9,630 bases of DNA, from the NCBI RefSeq assembly GCF_946221145.1, contig NZ_CAMIOH010000115.1, positions 1 to 9,630 of the forward strand. The letters are read 5' to 3'. Below are positions 1-6,229 of the stretch, in pieces; the first letter of the stretch is position 1, and the number at the start of each line of letters is the position of its first letter. Position numbers and translations under genes: made by a program. Below the pieces are notes generated by a model. The model searched no databases, was not told the DNA's origin, and worked only from the letters and a program-made list of their open reading frames with translations. Source of the stretch: an uncultured Paracoccus sp. Its GTDB lineage: Bacteria; Pseudomonadota; Alphaproteobacteria; Rhodobacterales; Rhodobacteraceae.

Positions 1-49
1 CGACATCATAGTCCATCGCCTCACGATCGGGATGAAGGGGATCAGTCAT
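1..49 (-). CDS. Probable electron transfer flavoprotein-ubiquinone oxidoreductase, N-terminal fragment
   Basis: Only the first 16 codons are in the window; the gene runs off the left edge. It starts with ATG at 49-47 and reads MTDPLHPDREAMDYDV. The REAM-x-YDV stretch is what normally precedes the VIVGAGPAGL dinucleotide-binding loop of ETF-QO in alphaproteobacteria, as I recall the family. ETF-QO is a membrane-associated FAD/4Fe-4S enzyme that takes electrons from ETF, which is itself reduced by acyl-CoA dehydrogenases, and passes them to ubiquinone. That role suits the end of a beta-oxidation operon with two acyl-CoA dehydrogenase genes. The start overlaps the end of the acyl-CoA ligase by 8 bases. 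An AGGA at 61-58 lies 8 bases upstream of the ATG and supports this start. Another FAD-dependent oxidoreductase is possible because the cofactor-binding loop itself is outside the window. Confidence 0.6.
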   Translation of the reverse strand, partial: MTDPLHPDREAMDYDV

Positions 50-1568
50 GGGTTGTTTCCTGAATATCCAGTAGGGGCCGGAAGGTCTCGATCAACAGCT
101 GCTTGAGGATCTTGCCATTCGGCGAAGTCGGCAGCGCGGTCGTGACGATGATGCGCGCGGGGCGCTTGTAGGCCGACAGCCGTGCTGCCGCATGCAGGCG
201 GAGGTCGGCTTCGGTCAGGCTGGCGGGATCGTCGGTCTGGCAGAAAGCCAGAACCTCTTCGTTGCCGCCGTCGATCTTGCGGCCGATCACGGCGGTCTGG
301 ATCACGCGAGGATGGTCATTCAGCGCGGCTTCGACTTCGGGAGGATAGACGTTGAAGCCGCCGCGGATGATCAGTTCGCGCGCCCGCCCGGCGATGTGCA
401 GGTTCCCCGCCTCGTCAAACCGGCCAAGATCGCCGGTGCAGAAGAAACCTTCGCCGTCAAAGGCGGCTGCCGTCGCTTCGGCGTTGCGGAAATAGCCGGG
501 CATGACATGAGGTCCGCGGGTCTGGATCTCTCCGACGCCATCCGGGCCGATGTTGCGCAGGCGCAGTTCCACCCCGGGCAGGGGCGGACCTACGCTGACA
601 TCCGGAACGCCCGCCGGGTTCGTGGTCAGGGTGACCCCTGCCGTCGTTTCCGTCAGGCCATAGCCATTTTGCAGCGCGACACCATAAAAGGCCTCTGACC
701 GCCGCTTCCAGTCCGGATCCAGCGGCGCCGCGCCGGACGAGACATAGCGAAGCCGACCCGGCGGAAGGCGGTCGATGCCTCGGGCTGCGGCCTCCTCCAT
801 GATCAGCGCATGCATCTGCGGCACGGCCGGCAGCACGCTGGCGCCGGCTTCCAGCGTGTCCAGCACCGCCGCGGCCGAAAAGCGTGGGAACAGCCACAGC
901 CCGGCCCCGGCGACAAGGCCGGCGATGGTCATCGACGTCAGGCCGAAGACATGGGTCATGGGCAGGACGCCCAGGATCAGGTCTTCGTGCGTCATCCCCC
1001 GCATCCGCGCCGATATCTGGCCGCCGAACAGCAGGTTCCCGTGGCTGAGCATGACGCCCTTGGGCGTGCCGGTCGATCCCGTGGTGTAAAGGATCACGGC
1101 GGCCTGATCCGGCCCCTGTGCCAGCGGCTCGGACGTGGCGGCATGGCGGGGGCCGTCACTGTCCACGGTGCCCAGAGGCGTGGACCAGGCGGCAGCACCC
1201 GCAGCCGCGGCATGGGCACCGGCCTGGGGCGAGACGTTGGACAGAAAAATCGTCAGCCGTGCATCGGTATGCCGGGCGATGCGGTGCAATTCGTGGTCGG
1301 TCATGCGCGCATTGACCGGAACCGCGATGGCATCCAGCCGCGAGGCTGCCAGGATCAAGCCCGCCAGGGCTGCGCAGTTCTCTGCCACGATCAGCAGCCG
1401 GTCGCCGCGGCCAAGGCCCCGCGCAGCAAGATCGGCGGCAATTCCATCGACCGCATTGGCAAGCTGGCCATAGCTGTAGCGGCTGCCGTCATGGTCGATC
1501 AGGGCGATGGCGTCGGGCCGCACCGCGCGCTGAGCGTCAAGCAGGTGATGGATACGCGTTATCGTCAT
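42..1568 (-). CDS. AMP-forming acyl-CoA ligase (PimA-like fatty/dicarboxylic acid-CoA synthetase)
   Basis: This 508-residue cytoplasmic enzyme of the ANL superfamily should activate a carboxylic acid with ATP to an acyl-adenylate and then to its CoA thioester, the entry step of the pathway encoded here. The P-loop YTTGSTGTPKG is at residues 161-171, the GYGLTE adenine/aromatic motif at 302-307, TGD at 378-380, and the hinge region GRARELI with GGFNVYPPEVE at about 394-413. The C-terminal catalytic lysine is K486 in SPNGKILK. The length is normal for the family and all core motifs are intact. The start ATG overlaps the preceding gene's stop as ATGA, and an AAGGA at 1582-1578 sits 9 bases upstream. 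The neighbours suggest a role like PimA of Rhodopseudomonas palustris. The chain length and kind of acid are unknown, because specificity pockets in this family cannot be read reliably by eye. Confidence 0.9.
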   Translation of the reverse strand: MTITRIHHLLDAQRAVRPDAIALIDHDGSRYSYGQLANAVDGIAADLAARGLGRGDRLLIVAENCAALAGLILAASRLDAIAVPVNARMTDHELHRIARHTDARLTIFLSNVSPQAGAHAAAAGAAAWSTPLGTVDSDGPRHAATSEPLAQGPDQAAVILYTTGSTGTPKGVMLSHGNLLFGGQISARMRGMTHEDLILGVLPMTHVFGLTSMTIAGLVAGAGLWLFPRFSAAAVLDTLEAGASVLPAVPQMHALIMEEAAARGIDRLPPGRLRYVSSGAAPLDPDWKRRSEAFYGVALQNGYGLTETTAGVTLTTNPAGVPDVSVGPPLPGVELRLRNIGPDGVGEIQTRGPHVMPGYFRNAEATAAAFDGEGFFCTGDLGRFDEAGNLHIAGRARELIIRGGFNVYPPEVEAALNDHPRVIQTAVIGRKIDGGNEEVLAFCQTDDPASLTEADLRLHAAARLSAYKRPARIIVTTALPTSPNGKILKQLLIETFRPLLDIQETTHD

Positions 1569-2404
1569 CGATCGGTTTCCTTCTTCTGGATGCCGGTGTT
1601 CCGATCGGACCCGCCGCGTCCAAACTCGGGGACGGTGCGGCCAAGACGGGCCTTCAATCCGGCGGCTGCCTCGGGCCTGGCCAAGGCGTCGGCCATGGCG
1701 TCCCGCTCGTGATCAAGCTGGTCGTCGAAATCGTTCCGGCCTGCTTCGGCCAGCAGGCGCTTGATGGCGGCTTGCGCCTGTGCGGGCCCCTGGGCCAGGC
1801 GTGCCGCCAGTTCGGCGGCGCGCACCACCGCCTGTCCCGGCGGGCAGAGATCCGTGACGACGCCCAGCCCCGCTAAAACGGGTGCGGTGACCGGATCGCC
1901 GGTCAGGCACATCCGGGCGGCGAAGGAGGCTGGCACGCGCCGCGCCAGCGATGCGGTCAGGCCGCCATCCGGCACCAGCCCGACGCGGACATAGGCTGCG
2001 GCAAAAGTCGCATTCTCGGCCGCGACCAGAAGATCGCAGGCCAGGGCGATGGACAGGCCCGCCCCTGCCGCGCCGCCTTCGACCGCGGCGATGACCGGCC
2101 TGGGGCAGGCGCGGATGGCGCGGATGGTGGTGTGCAATTCGTCGATCAGGGCGCGGCGTTCGTCCCGGGACAGTTCCGCACGCTGCGCCAAGGCGTTCAG
2201 GTCGCCCCCGGCGCAGAAATAGCTGCCCGCCCCGGTCAGCACCACGGCGCCCAGGCGATCCTCGGCTGCGGCCCTATCCAGGGCATCGCGCAGGACCGGG
2301 TGCATCGATGGCGACAGCGCGTTGCGGCGGGCCGCATCGTCCAGCGTGACCAGCAGGTGATCGCCGCGATCCTCGATGCTGATCCGGGCGGGGCCAGGGG
2401 TCAT
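1565..2404 (-). CDS. Crotonase-family protein, enoyl-CoA isomerase/PaaG-like rather than classical hydratase
   Basis: This 279-residue protein has the crotonase fold. Oxyanion-hole segments are visible as FCAGGDL (63-69) and GAAGAGL (111-117). Hand alignment to rat mitochondrial enoyl-CoA hydratase puts S118 at the first catalytic glutamate (Glu144) and Y138 at the second (Glu164), so the classical hydration machinery is missing. Instead it has GLVPDGG, with D146 where PaaG-type isomerases carry an acidic catalytic residue (IPDxGG in E. coli PaaG). The likely role is therefore double-bond isomerisation of an enoyl-CoA or a ring-related step, while hydration is left to the fused protein at 6226-8346, which keeps both glutamates. 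About 20 residues at the C-terminus are polar (GSDRNTGIQKKETDR) and look like a tail beyond the fold. The gene is joined to both neighbours by ATGA overlaps, and has an AGGA at 2417-2414. The fold is certain; the exact reaction is not. Confidence 0.85.
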   Translation of the reverse strand: MTPGPARISIEDRGDHLLVTLDDAARRNALSPSMHPVLRDALDRAAAEDRLGAVVLTGAGSYFCAGGDLNALAQRAELSRDERRALIDELHTTIRAIRACPRPVIAAVEGGAAGAGLSIALACDLLVAAENATFAAAYVRVGLVPDGGLTASLARRVPASFAARMCLTGDPVTAPVLAGLGVVTDLCPPGQAVVRAAELAARLAQGPAQAQAAIKRLLAEAGRNDFDDQLDHERDAMADALARPEAAAGLKARLGRTVPEFGRGGSDRNTGIQKKETDR

Positions 2405-2838
2405 CGGCCTTCTTCCTCTCGGGTGCCGGTTCCGCCGGGAACGCGCTTGAAAACGCCCGAGGCGGTTGCGATCAGGGTGCCGTCGTCATGCACAAGCTCT
2501 CCTGCCACGAACAGCAGGCTGCGGCCCCCGCCGACAACCCGGCCCGTTGCGGTCATGCCGCCCTGACGGCCCGCGCCGACGAAGTCGATGGTGAGCGAGA
2601 TGGTCAGGAAGGGCCGTCTGCCGCTGTCATCCACCGTCAGGCTGGCCGTCGCTCCGCAGGCGCTGTCCAGAAGCATCGCCGCGATCCCGCCGTGCAAGAC
2701 GCCGTGACGGTTGGTGTGACGGTCGTCCGCGACCAGGTGGCACCGGGCCTGGCGGTCGGGCTGGCCCACGTCCAGCGTATATCCGACCAGCCGCTGCGTG
2801 CCGGTTTCGTCCACGATCAGGTGGCCAGGGTCGCTCAT
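2401..2838 (-). CDS. PaaI-family hotdog-fold acyl-CoA thioesterase
   Basis: This 145-residue protein is a single hotdog domain, the usual size for the PaaI/YbgC-like thioesterases, which hydrolyse acyl- or aryl-CoA esters and act as homotetramers in the cytoplasm. The diagnostic segment is at 43-58: N43, H45-G46, H49-G50-G51 and D58, with the same spacing as N-x-HG-x-x-HGG and the catalytic aspartate of E. coli PaaI. A beta-strand-rich second half follows (about 78-132), and the last 12 residues are polar. In this operon it probably frees CoA from dead-end or stalled intermediates, so that the CoA pool is not drained during growth on the substrate. That is an inference by analogy with PaaI in phenylacetate degradation. 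There is no clear Shine-Dalgarno sequence upstream of its ATG, so translation probably depends on coupling through the ATGA overlap with the preceding acyl-CoA dehydrogenase gene. Confidence 0.87.
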   Translation of the reverse strand: MSDPGHLIVDETGTQRLVGYTLDVGQPDRQARCHLVADDRHTNRHGVLHGGIAAMLLDSACGATASLTVDDSGRRPFLTISLTIDFVGAGRQGGMTATGRVVGGGRSLLFVAGELVHDDGTLIATASGVFKRVPGGTGTREEEGR

Positions 2839-3833
2839 GCCGCGCTGATCGCGATGAAGCGCTCCAAGTGATGGTCGCTGTCGCCAAAGCGCGCATCAGC
2901 GGCCAGCAGGCGCCGGACCATGGGGGCCAGTTCATACTCCTCGGTCATGCCGATGCCGCCGTGCAGCTGGATCGTGTCCTCGGCCACCAGGCGCGCGGTG
3001 CGGCCCACCAGCGACTTGGTCGCGGCGACATGACGGTCCCGATCGGGGCTGTCCAGATGCCCGGCCAGGTTCCAGACCGCGGACCGGGCCTGCTCGACCT
3101 CGGTCAGCAGATCGGCCATGCGGTGCTGGATCGCCTGGAACGACCCGATGGGACGGCCGAACTGCTTGCGGGTTTTCAGATAGTCGGTGGTCAGATCGAC
3201 CGCCCGCTCCATCACCCCCAGGGCATCGGCGCACAGCGCCAGGATCGCGGCGGCCACAGGGCGGTCCAGAAGATTCGCGTCACCGATGCGGCGGGCGGGC
3301 ACCCCCCTCAACGACACTTCGGCCGCGCGGCCGCCATCCATCAGGGCATAGCTGCGAAGGCTCAGACCCTCGGCTCCGGCCTCGGCCAGGTACAGCCCGT
3401 CGGTTGCCTGCACGATCAGATGCGTGGCGTCCCCGGCGCCCTGGACCATCGACTTTTCGCCGGTCAGGCGGCCATCGGTGGCGGTGGTGGAAACCGTTCC
3501 CTCGTATCGCTGGCCCGGCTCGTCAAGCGCGACGGCAATGCGGGCCTCGCCCCCGGCGGCGGCCTCGGCCAGACCGCCCTCGTCCGCAGCGGACAGAATG
3601 CCCGCACCCAGGATCACGCTGTCCAGCAACGGGGTGACGGCGCCGGCGCGGCCCAGGGTGCGGAACACCATCAGGATGTCCGGTCCCGTGCCGCCAAAGC
3701 CACCGGCGTCTTCCGTCATCAATGCGGCGCCCGCGCCCAGTTCGAACAGCGCAGCCGCGTCCGGGCTGCGTTCCAGCGTCCGGGCCAGGCTGTCGCCCAG
3801 CATGGTTTGTTCTTCGGTAAAGCCAAAGTCCAT
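2835..3833 (-). CDS. pimD: Acyl-CoA dehydrogenase-like small subunit (PimD-like)
   Basis: This 332-residue acyl-CoA dehydrogenase family protein is shorter than the usual 370-390 residues. The shortening falls in the N-terminal helical domain, between FTEEQTML (5-12) and EDAGGFGG (41-48). The C-terminal domain has TRKQFGRPIGSFQAIQHR (221-238) and QLHGGIGMTEE (289-299), with the DSDHHLERF ending typical of PimD-type subunits. Hand alignment to medium-chain acyl-CoA dehydrogenase puts F316 at the Glu376 catalytic position and A196 at the helix-G position used by LCAD and isovaleryl-CoA dehydrogenase. Neither canonical base is present. It is therefore best read as the partner of the adjacent large subunit in a heteromeric dehydrogenase, contributing structure and part of the FAD site, not as an independent enzyme. 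It starts 12 bases after the large-subunit stop, with a GAGGGGG stretch overlapping that stop as ribosome binding site. The symbol is given by family resemblance. Confidence 0.82.
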   Translation of the reverse strand: MDFGFTEEQTMLGDSLARTLERSPDAAALFELGAGAALMTEDAGGFGGTGPDILMVFRTLGRAGAVTPLLDSVILGAGILSAADEGGLAEAAAGGEARIAVALDEPGQRYEGTVSTTATDGRLTGEKSMVQGAGDATHLIVQATDGLYLAEAGAEGLSLRSYALMDGGRAAEVSLRGVPARRIGDANLLDRPVAAAILALCADALGVMERAVDLTTDYLKTRKQFGRPIGSFQAIQHRMADLLTEVEQARSAVWNLAGHLDSPDRDRHVAATKSLVGRTARLVAEDTIQLHGGIGMTEEYELAPMVRRLLAADARFGDSDHHLERFIAISAA

Positions 3834-3845
3834 GACGCGTCCCCC

Positions 3846-5042
3846 TCAGAGGCCCAGCAGGGATTTTGCAATGATCCCCCGCTGGATTTCGTTCGAGCCG
3901 CCATAGATCGACAGCTTGCGGTTGTTCAGATAGGCGCGGGTTGCCCCTGCGGCCTCGGGCGGTCCGGGCGGCAGGTCGTCATTCGCGCCCTCGACGGCCT
4001 CGGACGGGAAGGCAAGCGCCCAGGGACCGACGGCGCGGCGGGTCAGGTCGTTGATGGCCTGGCGGATCTGCGTGCCCTTCAGCTTCAGCATCGAGCTTTC
4101 GGCCCCCGGCACCTGCCCCGCCGCCGCCTGGGCCAGCAGCCGCAGGTTCGTCGTGGCCATCGCCATCAGGTCGATTTCCACCCGCGCGACCTGGGCCGCG
4201 AACAGCGGGTTCTGCGACAGCGGCTGGCCGTTCGACATCTGGCCGCGCGCGATGCGCTTCAGCGCGGCAAGGCCAGCAGTGGCAAAGCCCACCCCTGCGA
4301 TGTTGGTGCGTTCATGCGTCAGCAGATACTTGGCATAGGTCCAGCCCTTGTTCTCCTCGCCCACCAGGTTTTCGGCCGGGACGCGGACATCGTCGAAAAA
4401 GACCTCGTTCACCTCGGGATTGCCGTCCAGAAGCACGATGGGGCGCACGGTGATGCCGGGCGATGTCAGGTCGATCAGCAGGAAGCTGATGCCCTCTTGC
4501 GCCTTGGCGGCGGGATCGGTCCTGACCAGGCAGAAGATCCAGTTGGCGTGCTGTCCCAGCGTGGTCCAGGTCTTCTGGCCATTGACGATGTAATGATCGC
4601 CGTCGCGAACCGCAGTGGTCTTGACCGAGGCCAGATCCGACCCCGAACCCGGTTCCGAATAGCCTTGGCACCACCAGTCATGCCCGTTCAGGATCCGCGG
4701 CAGGAAGCGGTCCTGCTGTTCCTTGCTGCCGAATTTCTGAAGGACCGGCCCCAGCATCGCGATGCCAAAGGGCAGGATGCGCGGCGCATGGGCAAGCGCG
4801 CTTTCTTCTTCGAAGATGTGGCGTTGAATGGCGGTCCAGCCCGCGCCGCCAAAGCCGCGGGGCCAGTTTCCGGCCAGCCAGCCCTTTTCGTTCAGGATGG
4901 CATGCCATTCCTCGATCTCGACCTTGGTCAGTTCCTGGAACAGGCGGACCTTTTCGGACAGCCGTCCGGGCAAGCGGTCCTGAAGGAACTTGCGGACCTC
5001 GGCGCGGAAGGCCTGGTCCTCGGGGGAAAAGCTCATGTCCAT
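3846..5042 (-). CDS. pimC: Acyl-CoA dehydrogenase large subunit (PimC-like)
   Basis: This 398-residue FAD enzyme should oxidise a saturated acyl-CoA to the trans-2-enoyl-CoA and pass electrons to ETF. Its sequence strongly recalls the large subunit of R. palustris pimeloyl-CoA dehydrogenase: WHAILNEKGW (46-55), WPRGFGGAGWT (60-70), DWWCQGYSEPGSGSDLASVK (122-141) and NGQKTWTTLGQHANWIF (154-170). The C-terminal domain has LLTHERTNIAG (240-250). E244 falls on the helix-G catalytic glutamate of LCAD and isovaleryl-CoA dehydrogenase, whereas the MCAD-type C-terminal position is a glycine (G381 in IYGGSNEIQR). The frame stays open upstream to 5297, but that part overlaps the thiolase. ATG 5042 is chosen because it gives the family's M-D-x-x-F N-terminus and has an AGGA at 5054-5051, 8 bases upstream, overlapping the thiolase stop. 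It is probably functional only with the small subunit encoded next. Confidence 0.92.
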   Translation of the reverse strand: MDMSFSPEDQAFRAEVRKFLQDRLPGRLSEKVRLFQELTKVEIEEWHAILNEKGWLAGNWPRGFGGAGWTAIQRHIFEEESALAHAPRILPFGIAMLGPVLQKFGSKEQQDRFLPRILNGHDWWCQGYSEPGSGSDLASVKTTAVRDGDHYIVNGQKTWTTLGQHANWIFCLVRTDPAAKAQEGISFLLIDLTSPGITVRPIVLLDGNPEVNEVFFDDVRVPAENLVGEENKGWTYAKYLLTHERTNIAGVGFATAGLAALKRIARGQMSNGQPLSQNPLFAAQVARVEIDLMAMATTNLRLLAQAAAGQVPGAESSMLKLKGTQIRQAINDLTRRAVGPWALAFPSEAVEGANDDLPPGPPEAAGATRAYLNNRKLSIYGGSNEIQRGIIAKSLLGL

Positions 5043-5053
5043 GATGCGTATCC

Positions 5054-6229
5054 TCAGAAAATCTCGATCAGGCCGGCGGCACCTTGGCCGCCGCCGATGC
5101 ACATGGTGACGACGCCCCATTTCGCAGCGCGCCGCCGCCCCTCCAGCAAGACATGGCCCACCATGCGCGCGCCGGTCATGCCGAAGGGATGGCCGATTGC
5201 GATCGAGCCGCCGTTGACGTTGTATTTCTGGGGATCGATGCCCAACCGGTCGCGGCAATACAGCGCCTGGCTGGCGAAGGCCTCGTTCAGTTCCCACAGG
5301 TCGATGTCGTTCACCGTCAGGCCCGCGCGTTCCAGCAGGCGCGGCACGGCAAAGACCGGACCGATGCCCATTTCATCGGGCTCGCAGCCTGCCACGGCGA
5401 AACCGCGAAAGGCGCCCAGCGGAGTCAGCCCCTCGCGCGCGGCCAGATCGCCGTCCATCACCATCAGCGCCGCCGCCCCGTCCGACAGCTGCGAGGCGTT
5501 GCCCGCGGTGACGAACCTGTCCGCTCCCTTCACGGGCGTCAGCGCCGCCAGCCCGTCCAGCGTGGTCGAGGCGCGGTTGCATTCGTCCGCGTCCAGTGTG
5601 ACGGTCTCGTGCCGCGTCTCGCCGCTGGCCTTGTCGGTCACGGCGCGCGTCACCTGCATGGGCACGATCTCGCGCGTGAACAGCCCGGCTGCCTGGGCGG
5701 CGGCGATGCGCTGCTGGGACCGCAGGGCGTATTCGTCCTGCGCCTCGCGGCTGACGCCATAGCGGGCGGCGACGTTGTCGGCCGTGTCGATCATCGGAAG
5801 GTACAGGTCGGGCTTGTGCGCCTCGATCCAGGCTTCGCGCGCATGGCGGGGCGGCGGCTGGACCAGGCTGATGGATTCGACGCCGCCCGCCAGAACGGCC
5901 CGCGCGCCTTCCTGCCGGACCATGTGCGCGGCCATTGCAAGGGCTTGCAGGCCCGACGCGCAAAAGCGGTTCACGGTCGTGCCTGCCACGCTGACCGGCA
6001 GGCCGGCGCGGATCACGATCTGGCGGGCGATGTTCCCCCCGGTGACGTATTCGGGATAGCCGCAGCCCCAGATGCTGTCCTCGATCAGGGCGGGATCGAC
6101 GCCCGCACGTTCGATCGCGGCGGCGGCCACGTGGCCCCCCATCGTGGCCCCATGCGTCAGGTTGAGACTGCCGCGCGCAGCCTTGCCAATGCCCGTGCGG
6201 GCGGTCGAGACGATGACCGCGTCTGTCAT
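5054..6229 (-). CDS. pimB: Acetyl-CoA acyltransferase (thiolase, PimB-like)
   Basis: This 391-residue type-II thiolase should cleave a 3-ketoacyl-CoA with free CoA to acetyl-CoA and a shortened acyl-CoA, the last step of each beta-oxidation turn. All catalytic elements are present: nucleophile C90 in NRFCASGLQA, NEAFA at 315-319, H347 in GHPFGMTGAR, and C377 in MCIGGGQG near the C-terminus. The length is typical. The open frame extends upstream to 6382, but the conserved N-terminus is MTDAVIVSTARTGIGK, beginning at ATG 6229. That ATG overlaps the stop of the preceding fused gene as ATGA and has an AAGGA 6 bases upstream. GHPFG rather than GHPxGxS is common in degradative FadA/FadI-like thiolases; assignment to degradation rather than biosynthesis rests mainly on context. 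The pim symbol is given by operon analogy and should be treated as provisional. Confidence 0.92.
   Translation of the reverse strand: MTDAVIVSTARTGIGKAARGSLNLTHGATMGGHVAAAAIERAGVDPALIEDSIWGCGYPEYVTGGNIARQIVIRAGLPVSVAGTTVNRFCASGLQALAMAAHMVRQEGARAVLAGGVESISLVQPPPRHAREAWIEAHKPDLYLPMIDTADNVAARYGVSREAQDEYALRSQQRIAAAQAAGLFTREIVPMQVTRAVTDKASGETRHETVTLDADECNRASTTLDGLAALTPVKGADRFVTAGNASQLSDGAAALMVMDGDLAAREGLTPLGAFRGFAVAGCEPDEMGIGPVFAVPRLLERAGLTVNDIDLWELNEAFASQALYCRDRLGIDPQKYNVNGGSIAIGHPFGMTGARMVGHVLLEGRRRAAKWGVVTMCIGGGQGAAGLIEIF

Noticed and set aside
2835..3833. The short acyl-CoA dehydrogenase as a truncated pseudogene
   Set aside because: It is short for the family, but the frame is intact, the C-terminal motifs are complete, and both ends fit the operon spacing. 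The short length fits a small non-catalytic subunit.
3834..3845. Possible terminator or promoter in the gaps between genes
   Set aside because: The largest gaps are 11-12 bases and consist of a ribosome binding site. There is no room for a hairpin plus T-tract or for a promoter, and no inverted repeat is visible.
5043..5297. N-terminal extension of the large acyl-CoA dehydrogenase subunit
   Set aside because: The frame is open here, but the extension overlaps the catalytic C-terminus of the thiolase and is Arg/Gly-rich. The family N-terminus begins at 5042 with a good ribosome binding site.
2868..5762. Very long open frame on the plus strand (964 codons)
   Set aside because: It lies antisense to three well-supported genes (both acyl-CoA dehydrogenase subunits and the thiolase). 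Its translation is rich in Gln, Arg, Gly, His and Ala without recognisable domains, typical of a shadow frame in GC-rich DNA.
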